A DNA stretch of 15,772 nucleotides from Candidatus Peribacteraceae bacterium (lineage in GTDB: Bacteria > Patescibacteriota > Gracilibacteria > Peribacterales > Peribacteraceae): contig JALHMU010000016.1 of assembly GCA_022843885.1 (NCBI GenBank), positions 1-15,772 of the forward strand, in the 5' to 3' direction. The position numbers and the translations under genes were made by a program. How positions within the stretch are numbered: position 1 is the first letter of the stretch; each line of letters opens with the position of its first letter. The notes beneath the pieces were generated by a model, which was not told where the DNA came from, searched no databases, and saw nothing but the letters and a program-made list of their open reading frames with translations. Shown here piece after piece: positions 13,701 through 15,772 of the stretch.

Positions 13701-14431
13701 TCCGATGCCAATTTCCAATTGTCGCCACATACAGCGACAGGCTGCAGTTCCACAACTGCACCTCCGGGTTCGTTTATAACGACTGCATAAAGTGCATTTG
13801 GCTCAAAACGTAATCCGTTCTGAGAAGCATTCGTTTCAACGAATGAAATGTTATGTGCTTGCTCGAAGGCTGACAGGGCATTGCCATGTGCCGATTCATT
13901 TGCCCAAGCCTGTGCCGATGCGCCGAAGAGGCCCGGAAATCGTTGCGAAAATGTTCCCGCATTCTGATTGGCAATTTCCGCGGATGCATCTGCATCGGAG
14001 TACTTATAGAGGAAGTAGTCCGGCACATGTCCTGCGACGTACTGGAAAGCGATATCGAACGGCATCGTTTCGACCTGCGCCGGCGTACGCACGAGATAAA
14101 TCGCATCATCTTGAAGCTGACGATCTTCTTGCGGCGTGGGCGTGGAAAGATCCAATACGTACACGGGAATAGATCCACCCGAACCCGTTTGCCCAATTTG
14201 CTGCAACGATGCAGACAGTCCCGCATTCTTGGATTGCAAGAAGGGGATTGGAAGACCTTTCGGTCCGTCTCGGAGCATAATTGCTTCAAAGCTGTCATGA
14301 CGCATACTGAGCGTCGTGAACGCGATGACTCCCAGCACGAGTGCTGCGAGCAGGAATCCCAGACGATGGGAACGAGATCGGAAGAGGGCAGGGCCCTGAG
14401 AGGATGTTTCTATAAGGGTTTTGGGTATCAT
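10709..14431 (-). CDS. Membrane-anchored G8 / CEMIP-like beta-helix protein with poly-Ser stalk
   Basis: A 1240-residue envelope protein. One membrane segment at about residues 23-42 (RLGFLLAALVLGVIAFTTL) acts as signal anchor. An unrecognised domain spans about 45-230. DUF4215 (VCGDNWKLASEQCDDGN...) is at about 233-275 and a nearly pure Ser stretch at about 282-340. A G8 domain (DGQWSDPLIWNTGNVPVAGD..., Gly-rich strands) covers about 370-464. A right-handed parallel beta-helix follows, with GRYAMHFHHLYGP (about 667-679), NVAVHGTSYGLL and GFVTEDAAEIGNEF. These match the CEMIP/TMEM2/fibrocystin pattern 'GRYPIHFH...VTVHGS.GLL...FFTEDG'. The last 120 residues look like a beta-sandwich with two late Cys. 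CEMIP and TMEM2 are linked to hyaluronan breakdown, so polysaccharide binding or cleavage outside the cell is inferred. Start: ATG 14431 with AGGG 9 bases upstream; GTG 14473 is also open. Confidence 0.85.
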   Translation of the reverse strand: MIPKTLIETSSQGPALFRSRSHRLGFLLAALVLGVIAFTTLSMRHDSFEAIMLRDGPKGLPIPFLQSKNAGLSASLQQIGQTGSGGSIPVYVLDLSTPTPQEDRQLQDDAIYLVRTPAQVETMPFDIAFQYVAGHVPDYFLYKYSDADASAEIANQNAGTFSQRFPGLFGASAQAWANESAHGNALSAFEQAHNISFVETNASQNGLRFEPNALYAVVINEPGGAVVELQPVAVCGDNWKLASEQCDDGNTTAGDGCSTSCTVESGYVCTFNNPSICEPIMTSSSSSSSSTESSASSESSYSSSSESSSSSSEQSSSSSSSSSSSEESSSSISSSSSSVSSVTIDMNEAASFVMHADTIPNFTQNPTVVAVRDGQWSDPLIWNTGNVPVAGDIVRVESGVTVGYDVVSDASLKALGVKGSLLFPSDQNTRLKVGTIQVYPQGYLEVGTEQNPIDASVTAEIVIADQPLDTGVVGNPGTDPVQWGVGLLSYGKVRMHGAEKARTWIGLAQPARSGSLTVQTTEAMTNWQPGETVVFPDTRQPTTSADGSKPSTKFGAMGANPQWEEHIIDSVNGTTITFTEPLKFSHSGAVNMDGVLEFLPHIGVLDRNVIVRSENPNGTRGHVAFIHRADVDVRYSRFVDLGRSDAFFAADNTALSNGVPTHIGTNQIGRYAMHFHHLYGPVNPTNTGYQYRFIGNTVDRSLKWNVAVHGTSYGLLMDNVVYDGQGGGFVTEDAAEIGNEFIRNYVVRMIGTFIDGKEGTDVNDLSRGGNGFWFRRSGNIVRDNVVANAAYSAYYYSSYFLTNAVKLPNFRGADPSVDFTLTAHNPFGEFDNNEGYGMTTTAMWLAYTTGNDDEGATPSLFKNSRFWHIGHTGVSGYHTANSTFDNVTMIFDPKANTRNDTGPRGYAFTKYKNTNVVIENSRIEGAYWGIIGPNMDASDFYADRPSIVRNSVLRNHVNMYYLPPNEHDHSVAGSMLVENVRFTGRIGPNFQLPAGGTPLQRQERNIVMNTGENMTRIFARSTFVVRDYNQVPGDDFQVFFKEQSGSALMPQTSQEFFVNGDTESARWLGSPEANRSNTFNWNRYRLVTGGRFTPCLDDVTHPEILGYTCPVLAEPSPSVIPYVALALPFEGQQVTVDNPVPMYYTINDNYIPAGYDVFFSIDSQTPFRIVINNDLLYRYKFPDANAEGAHTLRAYIGNIATGQPLAGTLIECVAFGVSTAVPPVTYPTNGLCPTQYSVAP
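13411..13585 (-). repeat. Poly-serine coding stretch
   Basis: About 58 codons, mostly Ser with scattered Glu, Gln, Thr, Tyr and Ala. All six Ser codons are used in irregular order, so the stretch is kept for its protein property (flexible stalk between DUF4215 and G8), not by codon slippage. Confidence 0.85.
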
Positions 14432-14434
14432 AAA

Positions 14435-14463
14435 AGTATACCCTAAAAGGGCTAATTCTACAA
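14435..14463 (-). promoter_or_regulatory. Possible promoter of the G8 gene
   Basis: TTGTAG (14458-14463), 17-nt spacer, TATACT (14435-14440; five of six matches). The -10 box ends only 3 bases before ATG 14431, too close for a normal leader. Either transcription starts at the ATG itself or this match is chance. Confidence 0.3.
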
Positions 14464-14577
14464 TGTACGGCACCGTGAATGTGGTAGAGACTGTTTTTAC
14501 ATAGTTTTTCGGTGAAGAATTCCTTTTTGCTCATCGGGAAGCCAAGAAATGCCTGTTTTAGATACAAAAGAATAATA

Positions 14578-14606
14578 TTGACATATTCCTTCAATTAACG
14601 TATAAA
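14578..14606 (+). promoter_or_regulatory. Strong sigma-70 type promoter
   Basis: TTGACA (14578-14583), 17-nt spacer, TATAAA (14601-14606): near-consensus. The expected start, near 14613, leaves about 25 bases before ATG 14637, with no Shine-Dalgarno in them. Confidence 0.85.
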
Positions 14607-14636
14607 GATACACCTGTCATTTCTTCCTCATTCGTT

Positions 14637-15772
14637 ATGAAGTTATTTTCCACCTCCCCGAAGCGCCTTGCTGCAGCCGTTGTAACGGTTGTACTCGCTG
14701 GTACCGCGATGAGCGCAGTCTTTGTACTCGCTCCGGATGCCGGTCTCGCTTCACATTCCGATTGTTCGGATGGAATCGACAACGATAACGATGGTCGCAT
14801 CGACTACACGCAGGATGCAGATTGCACCTCGATCGATGACGATTCGGAAGGAGTGTCTTCAGCACATGGTGTCCTCATCACAGTGACGGACGGAAAAGAA
14901 ACTGTTGGTCCAGGTGGAAGCGTTGTCTATCGCATCGAAGTGGAAGCTCGTGGTGATGACGAAATTGTCGATATTGATTTCTCCCTTCCTTCGCAAGTGT
15001 CCTACACGGGAAGCAGCGACGGAGGTCAGTCAGTGTCTGGCGGTCACGTCCGCTGGAATGACATGTCTGTCACACGCAATTCAAAGCGCATTGTGACTGT
15101 AACGGCTTCTGTGTCGACGCAAGCCGTCGAAAACGATCTGCTCGTTGCGCGTGCAACTGCAGACGGCGCCGCTGCAACGGATTCGACTCGCGTTCTCGGA
15201 CGCATCGTTGTTACCGGTGGTTTCAATGTCTCGATCACGGACGGACAAGAATATGTACAGCCGGGTGAGCATCTCACGTATACGATCAAAGTTCGTAACA
15301 CGCGCAATATTGATGAGCGTACGGACGTTCGCGTGTTGATTCCACAATTCACAAGCATTGTCACATCATCTGCCGGTAGTGCGAAGATCGATGCCAACAC
15401 TGTCATCTGGCGCGATCAGCTTTTCCGCCCTGATGAAGAGCGCAGTTACACATTCACAGTCACAGTCTATGACCGCACGACAGAGCGCTACGCTCTGCGC
15501 GCAACAGCCTATGCGGGCAATGCAAAAGATGTCGACGAAACGTACACGAATCACGGTCTTCCAGATGCAGTGCTTCGCGCAAAAATCACGGATGGCCGCA
15601 ACACGGTCGAACGCGGACAACTTCTGACATACGTCATTTCCATCGACAACGTGTCTCACGAAGTCGGTATCGAACAATTCGCAACAGCATCCCTTCCGGT
15701 CTACGCAGAATTCGTGAATGCAACGGACGGTGGTGAATACGACGGACAAAACGTTCGTTGGCAACACTTGCA
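14637..15772 (+). CDS. Secreted DUF11-repeat protein (3' end outside window)
   Basis: Open from ATG 14637 to the window end; 378 residues are seen. The signal peptide is residues 1-38 (MKLFSTSPKRLAAAVVTVVL...LAPDAGLA). A short Cys-flanked acidic segment, CSDGIDNDNDGRIDYTQDADC (43-63), resembles Asp/Asn-rich calcium loops common in CPR surface proteins. Three DUF11-like repeats follow from about residues 78, 195 and 305. Each begins 'ITDG....V.PG..L.Y.I.V.N' and carries a 'V(R/I)W' strand (VRWNDM; VIWRDQ; VRWQHL). The third repeat is cut by the window. It is related to the DUF11 protein at 240-1391 but lacks obvious DNA identity. Expressed from a near-consensus promoter and divergent from the G8 gene, which suggests an abundant structural or adhesive cell-surface protein. 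No enzymatic motif is seen. Confidence 0.85.
   Translation, partial: MKLFSTSPKRLAAAVVTVVLAGTAMSAVFVLAPDAGLASHSDCSDGIDNDNDGRIDYTQDADCTSIDDDSEGVSSAHGVLITVTDGKETVGPGGSVVYRIEVEARGDDEIVDIDFSLPSQVSYTGSSDGGQSVSGGHVRWNDMSVTRNSKRIVTVTASVSTQAVENDLLVARATADGAAATDSTRVLGRIVVTGGFNVSITDGQEYVQPGEHLTYTIKVRNTRNIDERTDVRVLIPQFTSIVTSSAGSAKIDANTVIWRDQLFRPDEERSYTFTVTVYDRTTERYALRATAYAGNAKDVDETYTNHGLPDAVLRAKITDGRNTVERGQLLTYVISIDNVSHEVGIEQFATASLPVYAEFVNATDGGEYDGQNVRWQHL

Noticed and set aside
14295..14594. Minus-strand open frame of 99 codons over the G8 gene start
   Set aside because: It overlaps the G8 N-terminus in another frame, lacks a ribosome site and recognisable motifs, and is best explained as chance.
1..15772. 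Alternative genetic code with TGA as glycine (Gracilibacteria/Absconditabacteria)
   Set aside because: Full-length conserved proteins contain no in-frame TGA, and glycines in conserved motifs use GGN codons, so the standard bacterial code fits.

Overview
The window looks like chromosomal DNA from a Candidate Phyla Radiation (Patescibacteria) bacterium, most likely Peregrinibacteria/Peribacteria. This is an inference from the gene mix: several large secreted proteins built from DUF11, YVTN beta-propeller, DUF4215 Cys-rich and poly-Ser modules, beside a pyruvate phosphate dikinase and very tight gene packing. No 16S gene is present to prove it. The main genes are near 50-55% G+C (33/60 counted at 6061-6120). 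The standard genetic code fits: domains run full length with no in-frame TGA, which argues against the TGA=Gly lineages.

Left part (1-2450): the 3' end of peptidyl-tRNA hydrolase (pth) converges on, and overlaps, a secreted DUF11 protein with a C-terminal YPQTG and hydrophobic tail. A tRNA-Gln(TTG) follows. Directly after it lies an AT-rich pair of small overlapping genes, a two-helix membrane protein and a Cas2-fold/SinR-family-like protein, probably acquired by transfer. A 22-base copy of the start of the TMEM175 gene at 9601 and a clear intrinsic terminator close this part.

Middle (2364-5387, minus strand): ppdK as a self-contained unit, with a promoter, a leader of about 140 nt carrying mutually exclusive hairpins and a T-tract, a 14-bp palindrome, a good Shine-Dalgarno, and a terminator.

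Right part (5473-15772): a surface-protein region. Two tandem paralogues share an architecture (signal peptide, 8-blade YVTN propeller, DUF4215, a variable domain, Ser-rich linker, conserved Cys-containing C-terminal motif). The variable domain is a C-type lectin in the first and a LamG-like jelly roll in the second. A TMEM175-type K+ channel starts at the base after the second stop. A DUF1801 protein follows on the minus strand, converging on the channel gene. Next comes a 1240-residue membrane-anchored protein with DUF4215, poly-Ser stalk, G8 domain and a CEMIP/TMEM2-like parallel beta-helix. Divergent from it, with a near-consensus promoter, is a secreted DUF11-repeat protein cut by the window end. 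Together these suggest adhesion to or processing of extracellular polysaccharide, as expected for an epibiotic, host-dependent cell.
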